A stretch of 64,000 nt of DNA from Strongylocentrotus purpuratus. Lineage: Eukaryota; Echinodermata; Echinoidea; Camarodonta; Strongylocentrotidae. A program made the translations under genes and the position numbers. Shown piece by piece: positions 36,701 to 49,800 of the stretch. The stretch lies in the NCBI RefSeq assembly GCF_000002235.5, contig NW_022145599.1:2983677-3047676 (forward strand), given 5' to 3'. The notes beneath the pieces are model-generated. The model saw only the letters and a program-made list of their open reading frames with translations, ran no database searches and was not told the DNA's origin. The number at the start of each line of letters is the position of its first letter. The first letter of the stretch is position 1.

Positions 36701-39700
36701 AAAAACAAAGCGGGGGGGGTTTCGGTTTTTTTTTTTTTTTATTTTTTTTAAATACGCATATAAATAATACCAAGGAGGGGGGGGGGGGGGAGGGGTTTAA
36801 CCCCCTAACCCCCCTGCCTACGCGTCTGCCTGTACCTGTGTGTGTATACCTGTACCTTTAGGGCGCCGCAATTTATATTGAAAGATTGAAAGATTTCTCT
36901 TCTCTTAGTTATTATATCATGCTTAAACATTTATTGGTTTTTGATTGGTTGAGAGCTCGTCACGTGAACAGAAATATTTCAACTAGTTTAGGGTTGCTCT
37001 GAAAAAATACTATATGAGAGTACTATTTGGGAGTACTATTTGAATTGATTTTTTTTTTATACATTTTGATTTAATGAACACAAAATATTTTAAATCTTTT
37101 CAGATAAAGATTGAAATTTTTTGTTGTTCTAAATTTAATTTTTTCCCCAAAATTGTATTTTTTTATTATTTTTAATTTAAATATATTTTTTTGATGCAGG
37201 ATATAAAATAAATATACCATGCCTTCTATTCCAGGTCTTGTTAAAACTAATGGTGACTCCAAAAGTACTATTGGAGTCACCTCTTGCGCATAGTTTTAAC
37301 CAGAAGCTCTCAGGACAGTGTATATTTGTATATTATTCATAGGTCGGTTTGTGTCAATTAATCGGGCACTTACGAACCAACTTTCGATATCCTCCAAGTT
37401 TGTTTTTTTCCAACTAGAAACGCGAATTGAATTTGTGTTCATGAGTATTAACTGTTTTGTATAAATAAATACTTTACTTGTTTTAATGATGTTTCTTGTA
37501 TAGTTGGTAAGTGAGGGCATTACACTTGATGGCGGAGATACTCAAAATGGTTGTCTTTACTTTGATTCCTCAATTGGCAACGGGACGCAGTTTATTGTGA
37601 CGTACACTATGTCTTCATCCGCAACCATACCAGGTATATTTTGCTGTATTTGCTGTTAGTTTGTTCGATAATAGTAATTTGAAAGAGGGAATAATAAGAT
37701 CTCGATAAATATTTTTGCTTTGAGAGAGGGCTCAAATTGCTCGCCGTGTGCTTCGCTATGATCATTGTATATTTAAAAAGAAAACCATGATTAACTATCT
37801 TAAATACATTTACAGCAAGCAGTAAACCTATCGATATAGCGTGAACTGTATTGTCAAAAGGGGTTATATGTTACCTTTAAATGTTATAATAAGAAATCTT
37901 TTTATTTGAGCGGTGCGATCAATGAATTTTAAATAGAAGAATTCGATTTCAGTCATATATAATCAGATTCTCAGCATTCTCTAAGTACACCACACGCGCC
38001 ATAATTATCTCGCATTCACTCAACTTTAACTCTCACCGCAACGAAAATCGTTGGCACATCTGGAAATTACTCAGCTTGCTTGATCATGCTGATGAATTTT
38101 CCTATTGAGGTGGTTCGCCTGAAGATACTAGAGGTGCGTGCATTACGTAAGACGTAATGGTTGTAATACTGAATAACATATTATCCACTGATAATACCCG
38201 AATGTTGTGTAAACACCCGAATGGTGTCAAATTTGTCACAAGTACCATCGACTGTGTGTCTTTGAGATAGAATATATTTTGAATATCATTATAGGTGTCA
38301 ATGTGGAAATCACACAACCAAATAATGCAACAATAACGAGTGGCAACCAGCAGTACACTGTCGACACAACCAGAAAAGTCGTCACCGTGGCTGTCGACGG
38401 CCTAGCCATGGTAATGATGTTTCTAAGTCAGTCTTGTGAAGATAGCTCTAAATGATGAAACAGACTTGCGAAAGTTGAAATGAAATTGAATATGAATTTT
38501 AAAGTTGTAATTCACATGGTATTTTCAAATAAACGAATAACTAATGTCGCTGAGATTTGCCTCCAACGCATACTCACCCTTTCACAAATGTCTCAACAAT
38601 TGTAGGAAAGGCAGACAATTCAACATAACCATTTTGCAAATACATTTGATCGAATACTAAGACTAACGAATGTAACTCCAGAAGGGGACAATGTAGCCCC
38701 TACCTACATTATTTAGAATAGAAGAAGACGGGCGACTCGCTTTTTATACTGACTTTCATGAATGTTCTCTTTTTTACTTCGTAGAGTGGCAAATGGTTGT
38801 ACTCCATAAAGAATGCGGTTACAGGATCTCAGTCTGTGACTTTTTCTGTGTATTCGAGGATCAATATGCTAGAAGAGGAAGAGCCAATCGTCGTCAAATC
38901 AACCGTCGGTAATTCAGTTATGGATCTATCTTCAAGGTTTGAGCCCCTGGTTGCCTATGCACAAATTAGACAAGGTTCACGACCTGTCGTAAATGCAGTT
39001 GTCCGTGCTGTCGTTGAAAAACCTGGTGGTTCTCCTGCAGATATCATAGAGCTTCGGGACGATGGTGCAGGTATGGAAAGAATTACAAATAAAGTGGATT
39101 TTGGGGGTGATAAATAAATCTGTATCTCCTCGATGCATGAGAATGTTTACAAACTATCCTCAGAATCTGAATCTGTAAGTTTGGTTAACACAAATCCAGT
39201 TACGGAGTAACGTGCGAGGTCTACCCATCCCCCTTGCCGCGATGAAACGCCAAAAGAGGCAAAATCACATTTGTATTTTAGCTCGCTGGCTAATAGGCGG
39301 ATGATAAAGTCATTCCTTTTTTAACATATTATTTTATCTTACAATTGTTTTAGTTAACTAAAAACAGAATTAGTGATATTTCTTTACACGACAAACGGGA
39401 GAGGTGTCTATGACTCCTTTACAATCTACTGACCTTATTGCATATTTTATTCTTATAGTTTTTTTGATCGTATATTTCAAACGTTAAAAACTCCTCTATA
39501 ATTGGTCCTTATTTTTTCAAACTTTCCTTTTCTCTTATTTCTCTGCTTTCATACAAATAACCTTTCACAAAGGTCGGATTGCCCTTAAACTCTGCAGCTC
39601 TAATGAATACTAGATTACTAACTATTCTATTTTCATTTTTTCCTTTTGTTTTTGACACAGGAGCCGACATAACGGCAAATGATGGCATCTACTCTCGTTT

Positions 39701-42222
39701 CTTTACAAATATACGTGGGACAGGGTTCTACGGCATTCGTACCACCTATGAGAACGATGGATCAGCGATTATTTTGACCAGGGCTCGAACAGGGATATCT
39801 AGGGTTCAAGCCGCCATTAGAGTGACAGATGATGGGATGATAATTTCTCCAGGAAATATTGGTAGCATAATATAGAATAAACTCAGGGGAGAAAATTTGT
39901 TGAAAAATATATACAGAGAATGTTTTACTTTTCTTTTTTTTCCCCCTTCTTTCAATTCAGTTTTTTATAAATACATTTTGAGAAGCCCATTAGTAGTCGA
40001 TAATACGTGATATTCTAAGTCGTGGTATGTGTATTTTTATAATTGCATTTAAAATATTTTTGTTAAGGTCTTAATGTGGTTCAAAATGTGATTCTGTCAT
40101 GTAACAATAACTATAACTTCCTTCAAATAACAATTAACTAGCATATCCTTTCAAATGATGAAATCATATGAAGAATACGTTCTGCCAAACCTTTCGCCCC
40201 TTCTGAGAACATGTTGTTTTTTAGGTTCAACTTTCTCTATTTCATTTGTAATCGCCTGGATATATTTTCGTTCCTAAAAATAGGATAAATAAGAGGAAAA
40301 TTATATATATCCATTAAAAGTTTCTAGCACCAAATGGATAACCCAATTTATTACAATCACTATTTAAAGGTACTATGTCCCACTTGCAGGCCCAAAAAAT
40401 GAAAAAGTTAAATTCCAACTGCATTTGAAAGATAATACTAATTTAGAACTTCCCTAAAAAAAGGTGGGACTTGAAAATGTCTCCAAGTGGGAAAATAACG
40501 ACTATTAGTTGTCAAATCGACTTTAGGGCTATAGAGCCCCAAAGTAATAGTCTTGATTTTCAGACAATTGTACCGAATGGTCATACGTTTTATGCTGCGC
40601 AAAGATTCAATCAGTTTAATCTTGGCCATCACAAGAAGTGGGTTATTGATGTAGACAAATGCTCATGTACCCTTTACAACTCTTTTCATGTATGTTATTA
40701 CCAAAGAAGAAAAAAGCCAGTCAGTCACTCAATAGTGTCTGACAGTGAAGTCTAGCAAGTAAACGGGTTTCCTTGCATAATTTGAATATGAGGACACTGC
40801 TAACGTTTAAATTTCACAGATAGGACATACATGACATATTCATAATTCCTGCAAAGTTCTACATAATTTGAGGTTGGCTGCAAAAGGGACATACTTAGTA
40901 CCTTTAATAGGCAGCGATGGATGTACATACACCTCTCGCTAATTCAAATTCACAACGGCACATGTGCTCGAGGCAACCAGAATTTCATAGCCATTCGTAA
41001 AACTCGTTTCAGGCTCATACGAAGTACGGCTTCCTGGAGTCGATTCAAACCAAACCTTGCAAGGGAAGCCTGCACCATCTTTTACCAGGAGTTCATCGGC
41101 GGGTTCAACTACGATTACAAACCTTCCTGATGGATTCACTCTAGACCAGGACTTGTTCCCACCTAACAGAGTCCAAGACCTACGGGTGACAAGAACTCAT
41201 GTGGGGAATCAAACTTTAGTCCTGTCTTGGATAGCTCCAGGTGATGATCTAGACACAGGAACTGGTAAGGTTGATTTTATCAACAATAATACGCCGATAG
41301 AACTAAAGCTATGTCATCATATTATAAACAAATAATTCTTCTCATACGTATGACGTGTGCAGCTAAAGTGTCAGTGGAGAGACATGCAAGGGTGTCATCC
41401 TTAAATGGAACGCCACCAATGAGAATAATTAAAGACAGATATTTGGTCTACTCTTCAGGACAATTTTGAATAGATAGTATCCGCATATAGATAACATTAT
41501 GAACAATAAAGACTTTATCACCATCATTACATCAACAGCTACGTCGTACGACATCAGGATGGGTAACTCCTCCAGGCAACTCCTGGATGATTTCAGCAAC
41601 GCAACCCGAGTTAGTTCATCCAGTATCCTAATTGGCAACTTAACATCACCTAGCCCATCTGGATCATTGGAAACCTTCGTCATTATGGTCCCTGACATGC
41701 CCGAGTTGAACTCCTTCTCGTACATCTTTGCCCTCCGCGCGACAGATGATGACGGGAAGACAAGCCAGGTATCGAATGTTGCCATAGCAACGTTCAGACG
41801 TGTTGTACCCACTGCACCGCCTCCTGATCCTTGCAATGGTATAACGTGTCTGAATGGTGGAGAGTTAGAAGAATCCAATTGCACCTGCTTATGCACAGAG
41901 GACTTCCAAGGAAATCTCTGTCAACGTACATGTATGTGGACCACTTTTAGACTATATGATGAGTTTATTCGTGTATAAAGTTCATCGTTGTTGCAACTTC
42001 TCTTCTCTCTCAACATTAGTATTGTTCTTGATCATTGTAGTATCGACAACATGCACAAATTAATATGTAATTAAGACATAGTATCAAAATGGTATTAACA
42101 TCATGTAAGCGAATTCATTTCTAATTCACCACTGTAGTAACATGTTACATTCATCTTATCTTCATTCCATTTCATGTGACACATTAGAGCCATCTAAACC
42201 TTTTATGATATATATACATTTA

Positions 42223-42263
<41 letters not shown>

Positions 42264-43386
42264 CAGTGTATATATATATATATATAAAATCAGCCCCACT
42301 CTCTCAAAGGTACTATGTTCCATGAAAGTTAATTCTAATTTAGAACTTCACCCAAAACGAAAGGGCTTAAAAATGGCTTTTAGTGGGAAAATAACGACCA
42401 TTATTTGTCAAATCGACTTAAGTAATTGCAATCACTTAAGTAATAATCTGATTTTCAGATCCTATTAACGAATGGTCGTACGCTTTGTGCTGCACAAAGA
42501 TTCAATCAGTTTAATTTTGGCCATTACAAGTAGTGGGTTATTTAAGTAGACAAATGCTCATGTACCTGTTAAAGCTTATGTTTATGTATGCTATTACCAA
42601 AGAAAAAATAGATGTCAGTCAGTCACTCAATAGTGTCTGACAGTGGAGTCTAGAAAGTAAACGGTTTTCCTTGCATAGTTTGAATACTAGGACACTGCTC
42701 ACGTTTAAATTTCACAGATAAGACATAGTTCCTGCAAATTGCTACAGAATTTGATGTTGGCTGCAAAAGGGACATAATAAATAATTCGGGCCAATATCTT
42801 AAAGCAACGAGAATCAAGGTAATGTACAATGTAAAAGTATATACACATAGACTGGGGCGATGCCCCCTCTCTCGACGCTCTTCCTTACATCTTTGGGTGT
42901 TATCTATAGCTATTGTTGAAATACACACTTTTACCCCTTATGTAATAAGCTGAAATGCAAAATTCGAAATAAACCAATATTTTGTCAGTTTTAAAAGTAG
43001 TCTCTGTAATCAAGAACAAAAATAGTTGAAAACCAGTAGTTGTAGTACAGTATCTATAATTATCAGTCTGATTATTTCCATCTCATTTTCATATGAAGGT
43101 GCTAATTGCTCTGTCGGGGAACTACCAGATCACCTCATATCGCTGATTAATGGCACATGCGAGACCAATGCTAGTGTATCATGTAATACAGTGTGCATGT
43201 TTGAGTGTGACGCAGGATACACCATCACTCACAATGAATCCATCATCTGTAAAACAGGAATGTTTGCACCTGGCATTCCATGGTGCAATGGTAAGATTTC
43301 TAATATAATGTCTCAATGGGATATGTGAAGAAGGCTATACGACCCCCTCCCCATCCAAAGAAAGGAAGAGGGGGAAAGAGAGCGAA

Positions 43387-43418
<32 letters not shown>

Positions 43419-43847
43419 AGGGGGGGGGGAAGGATTACTCGATATGAGAAGAAGGTTATTCGACTATTTGTCTTTTCGTGGATTTTTGATACCGACGGTT
43501 TCCATGACACCAGTGAGACACTTATACCTGAACCCATGCTACACCACTATTTACGGTTCTAGGACACCGACCACCTGGACATCCGCCCTCGGATAACCAC
43601 CCCTAAGCAACTACCCCCTAGGACATCTTCCCCGAGGACGACTACCCCCAGACAACTACCCCCTAGGACATCTACCCCCGGAGAACTATCCCCGGGACAA
43701 CTACCCCGGACAACTATCCCTCAGGACATCTACCCCCTGACGAATACCCCCGGATGAGTACACCCAGAGAACTTCTTCCTACGACAACCATCCGCTAGGA
43801 CAACTACCCCCAGACAACTATCATAGGGGGCAGTTGTCCTAGTGAGT

Positions 43848-43882
<35 letters not shown>

Positions 43883-46800
43883 GGGGGATTATTCGATATG
43901 AGAAGAAGGTCATTCGACCAGCTCCTACACCCTGCTTTTACTGTATGTCTTTTCGTGGATTTTTGACACCGAAGGTTTCCTTGACACCAGTTAGACATTT
44001 ATACCTGAACCCATGCTACACCACTTTTCACGGTTCTAGGTCACCTACCCCCAGACAACTACCCCTAGGACAACTAACCCCTAGGACTACTACCCCCAGA
44101 CAACTACCCCCTAGGACAACTACCCCGAAGAACTATCCCCCGGACAACTATTACTCAGGACATCTACCCCCTGACGACTGCCCCCAGATGAGTACACCCA
44201 GACAACTTCCCCCTACGACAACCATCCTCTAGGACAACTTCCCCCGGACAACTATCCTATGGGGCAGTTGTCCTAGGGGTGAAGTCGACCGAGGGTAGTT
44301 GTCCTAAGGGGTAGTTGATTATAAGAAGAACCCATTTGTATTTGAAAATTGAAAACGGTTGCAAGATTTTTTCCCCGTACTGTCGAACTCCTTTCCCGTT
44401 ACATGTCACAAAGTGAGGAAGGTGGTTTTCTATCATCTCTCAGATATCTTGAAGAGTTTATTAAATATTAGTCTCTCATGAAACATTGTTTAATGGGGAG
44501 ACGAAGGGTACGTAACTGAGGCGGACATCTAATTTTCATATTTCATTAAACTTTTCAATCATAAAGATATAATTTTACACCAATCAAACCCTGTAAATAA
44601 ACAAAATAATTATATTACAGACAAAGACAAAAATAATGCCATATTTGGTATAGAAAACCTTTTATTATTGATTGTCTGGTGAAACAAACCTTATCATCAA
44701 AATCATTATTTATAGGGCACTTACCTTTAACATCAGCCAAATTAATGACAACAACACTTCCAAAGCTGCAGTGATACATACAAAAGTATCACGATGAATC
44801 TACATGTATGTGCAATATGGTCTCTATATTGATTCTTCTATTGTCTTGTGAACGGGAAATGAATAATGTATATAGTTGTCAACCAAACGCAGCCGAAATT
44901 CGGCCCAGATAAATAGCTTGTGGAATATCATGTTCACGTGCTGTTTTGTCGACTTATTTGAGTAAATCTCCCTTTTACATTTCATTGCGCCATACATATC
45001 ATGTGTGTTATATCAAACATTCAAATGCGTATTAGACAGGGTTTTTTTAGCATAGATGCCATGCATTACCGCAAAATGCCTTCCCCATAAACCAAAATAA
45101 ATATATACCGTCTTGGCTGGTCTTCTATCTTATTTGGTTGACATATTGTGTAAATTGCACTTTGTGTTTGAAATACGGTGTATTTCTATTTCCTCTTACT
45201 TTTATCAGAGACGAATGAATGTGATTCTAACCCGTGTCAGAACAATGGTACATGTTACGATCTCATAGATGACTATAACTGCACCTGTGTACCTGGATAT
45301 GAAGGCAAGAACTGCGAGAACCGTAAGTTGTTTCCATAGTATTTACGTTTTGTAAGGTTATCAAACATAATAGGTACCAAGTAAAGCAATCAATGTCTGT
45401 TTCTTTTCGTAGCAACAGAAATGTTCATGATACAATAAAAAAAAGTAGAAAATCATTCAAGTATACGTAGATATAAACAAAATAGATAATACACAAAGTA
45501 CAAACAATGACAATGCAATATTTCGTATTTAAAACTCTTTATTGGCTATGCATTGATTGTTTAAGTTTTGATAACGTTGAATATACGTTGAACAACAACG
45601 TAAATTGTAAGTGTTGATAAAATGCTACCAATTGAGGCAAATTATTTAGTTCACACAAATTATGCTGTGGAAAACACCTTTTGGGTTTTTTCCCCTCTAG
45701 TCAAGAACAATCGATTAAAATATGCCTTCGTGTCCTTCAATTCCATAAAATCCATGATTCTATGAAGATTCATGGGAGAAAACCTGTTTGTACATATGTA
45801 AAATGAAATGTGTATATTTCCCCTACGACAACCATCCTCTAGGACAACTTCCCCCGGACAACTATCCTATGCGGCAGTTGTCCTAGGGGGGAAGTCGACC
45901 GAGGGTAGTTGTCCTAAGGGGTAGTTGATTATAAGAAGAACCCATTTGTATTTGAAAATTGAAAACGGTTGCAAGATTTTTTCCCCGTACTGTCGAACTC
46001 CTTTCCCGTTACATGTCACAAAGTGAGGAAGGTGGTTTTCTATCATCTCTCAGATATCTTGAAGAGTTTATTAAATATTAGTCTCTCATGAAACATTGTT
46101 TAATGGGGAGACGAAGGGTACGTAACTGAGGCGGACATCTAATTTTCATATTTCATTAAACTTTTCAATCATAAAGGTATAATTTGACACCATTCAAACC
46201 CTGTAAATAAACAAAATAATTATATTACAGACAAAGACAAAAATAATGCCATATTTGGTATAGAAAACCTTTTATTATTGATTGTCTGGTGAAACAAACC
46301 TTATCATCAAAATCATTATTTATAGGGCACTTACCTTTAACATCAGCCAAATTAATGACAACAACACTTCCACAGCTGCAGTGATACATACAAAAGTATC
46401 ACGATGAATCTTACATGTATGTGCAATATGGTCTCTATATTGATTCTTCTATTGTCTTGTGAACGGGAAATGAATGATGTATATAGTTGTCAACCAAACG
46501 CAGCCGAAATTCGGCCCAGATAAATAGCTTGTGGAATATCATGTTCACGTGCTGTTTTGTCGACTTATTTGAGTAAATCTCCCTTTTACATTTCATTGCG
46601 CCATACATATCATGCAGTGGCGTAGACAGGTTCGTACACCTGGGGGGGGGGGGTGACTCAGGGGCGGATCTAGCTTTTTGCTAAGGGGGGGGGTTGACCA
46701 ATAATGACGATGCGGAGCATCGTCCACGAGCCGCGAAGCGGCGAGCCGATTTTTTTTGGGTGTTTATTTGAACCCCGTAAGTGATGTTTTCCTGGCATCT

Positions 46801-49800
46801 ATTAACACAATGGAGACCATAAAAAGCAGTGCATGATAACGTCTTTTTAAATCAAGTAAAAGTTAAATACACAGTTATATCCAGAGTTATCATGTGTTTA
46901 GTTAAGTTACCAGATGAGTTGAATATCTTCTCACAATATTTGCACTTGAAAGGGTTTCTCTCCAGCGTGCGTTCTTTTTTCTTTCTTTTTTTCTTTTTTT
47001 TGTTTCTTTTTTTCCCCTTTTTTTTAGTTTGTTTGTTGGGCCGCCCAAGGGGGGGGGGGGTTTAAACCCCCTAACCCCCCCCCCGTAGATCCGCGCCTGT
47101 TTAATCTTGTGGTTATCTTGTGGTTTCCAAACCACAAGATAACCACAAAATACTTGTAAGATTTTCTTTTTTTTACCGTCTGAATTGGCTTTTACCGTGT
47201 GAATGCGGCTAATAACAATAAACACAATTACAATAATGATGAGGATTATTATTATCATCATCATAATTATTTTTATTATTAATATTATAATTGTTATCAT
47301 TATTATTATTACTATTATTATCATCATTATGACTTATTAAGTAAGCAAATATCATTCCCCAAAACCTGGGGGGATGATTGTACATGCCATCCCCCTCATC
47401 CCCCCCGTTGTCTACGCCCCTGATATCATTAAAATGCGTATTAGACAGGTTTTTATTTCAAACTCATAACGAAAGATTATGAAATAAAAGTCTTCATCAT
47501 TTGATACCAGTTTTGTCATTTTTTATTTCCAATTTTAAGCCAAAAATTGGCATCGACCCCTATTCCTTAATATTCTTGTGCAAGAGTTTTTTTTAGCATA
47601 TATGCCATGCATTACCGCAAAATGCCTTCCCCATAAACCAAAATAAATATATACCGTCTTGGCTGGTCTTCTATATTATTTGGTTGACATATTGTGTAAA
47701 TTGAACTTTGTGTTTGAAATACGGTGTATTTCTATTTCCTCTTACTTTTATCAGAGACGAATGAATGTGATTCTAACCCGTGTCAGAACAATGGTACATG
47801 TTACGATCTCACAGATGACTATAACTGCACCTGTGTACCTGGATATGAAGGCAAGAACTGCGAGAACCGTAAGTTGTTTCCATAGTTTTTACGTTTTGTA
47901 AGATTATCAAACATAATAAGTACTAAGTAAAGCAATCAATTTCTGTTTCTTTTCTTAGCATCAGAAATGTTCATGATACAATAAAAAAAGTAGAAAATCA
48001 TTCAAGTATACGTAGATATAAACAAAATAGATAATACACAAAGTACAAACAATGACAATGCAATATTTCGTATTTAAAACTCTTTATTGGCTATGCATTG
48101 ATCGTTTAAGTTTTGATAACGTTGAATATACGATGAACAACAACGTAAATTGTAAGTGTTGATAAATTGTTACCAATTGAGACAATTTATTTAGTTCACA
48201 CAGATTATGCTGTGGAAAACACCTTTTGGGTTTTTTCCCCTCTAGTCAAGAACAATCGATTAAAATATGCCTTCGTGTCCTTCAATTCCATGAAATCCAT
48301 GATTCTATGAAGATTCATGGGAGAAAACCTGTTTGTACATATGTAAAATGAAATGTGTATATTTCCCCTACGACAACCATCCTCTAGGACAACTTCCCCC
48401 GGACAACTATCCTATGCGGCAGTTGTCCTAGGGGGGAAGTCGACCGAGGGTAGTTGTCCTAAGGGGTAGTTGATTATAAGAAGAACCCATTTGTATTTGA
48501 AGATTGAAAACGGTTGCAAGATTTTTTCCCCGTACTGTCGAACTCTTTTCCCGTTACATGTCACAAAGTGAGGAAGGTGGTTTTCTATCAATTGTCAGAT
48601 ATCTTGAAGAGTTTATTAAATATTAGTCTCTCATGAAACATTGTTTAATGGGGAGACGAAGGGTACGTAACTGAGGCGGACATCTAATTTTCATATTTCA
48701 TTAAACTTTTCAATCATAAAGATATAATTTTACACCAATCAAACCCTGTAAATAAACAAAATAATTATATTACAGACAAAGACAAAAATAATGCCATATT
48801 TGGTATAGAAAACCTTTTATTATTGATTGTCTGGTGAAACAAACCTTATCATCAAAATCATTATTTATAGGGCACTTACCTTTAACATCAGCCTAATTAA
48901 TGACAACAACACTTCCACAGCTGCAGTGATACATACAAAAGTATCACGATGAATCTTACATGTATGTGCAATATGGTCTCTATATTGATTCTTCTATTGT
49001 CTTGTGAACGGGAAATGAATGATGTATATAGTTGTCAACCAAACGCAGCCGAAATTCGGCCCAGATAAATAGCTTGTGGAATATCATGTTCACGTGCTGT
49101 TTTGTCGATTTATTTGAGTAAATCTCCCTTTTACATTTCATTGCGCCATACATATCATGTGTGTTATATCAAACATTCAAATGCGTATTAGACAGGTTTT
49201 TATTTCAAACTCATAACGAAAGATTATGAAATAAAAGTCTTCATCATGTGATGCCAGTTTTGTCATTTTATCTTTCCAATTTTAAGCCAAAAATTGGCAT
49301 CGACCCCTATTTATTAATATTCTTGTGCAAGAGTTTTTTTTAGCATAGATGCCATGCATTACCGCAAAATGCCTTCCCCATAAACCAAAATAAATATATA
49401 CCGTCTTGGCTGGTCTTCTATCTTATTTGGTTGAAATATTGTGTAAATTGCACTTTGTGTTTGAAATACGGTGTATTTCTATTTCCTCTTACTTTTATCA
49501 GAGACGAATGAATGTGATTCTAACCCGTGTCAGAACAATGGTACATGTTACGATCTCACAGATGACTATAACTGCACCTGTGTACCTGGATATGAAGGCA
49601 AGAACTGCGAGAACCGTAAGTTGTTTCCATAGTATTTACGTTTTGTAATATTATCAAACATAATAGGTACTAAGTAAAGCAATCAATGTCTGTTTCTTTT
49701 CGTAGCAACAGAAATGTTCATGATACAATAAAAAAAGTAGAAAATCATTCAAGTATACGTATATATAAACAAAATAGATAATACACAAAGTACAAACAAT

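Larger units (their letters stand above)
45821..48365. repeat. EGF tandem unit 2 (2.55 kb, with insertion)
   Basis: Same unit as the others, enlarged by the nested hAT-like insertion at 46615-47422. Without it the unit is about 1.74 kb. Confidence 0.9.

Noticed and set aside
41925-41931. Alternative donor C/GTACAT for exon 15
   Set aside because: It keeps phase, but T/GTATGT is the better donor and gives an even cysteine count for the next module. Not settled.
49406-49648. 80-codon ORF ([17 protein letters not shown]...) repeated in several EGF units
   Set aside because: It reads through the EGF exon and its splice sites in another frame. Its conservation follows from the tandem duplication; the EGF frame has the cysteine pattern and splice phases.
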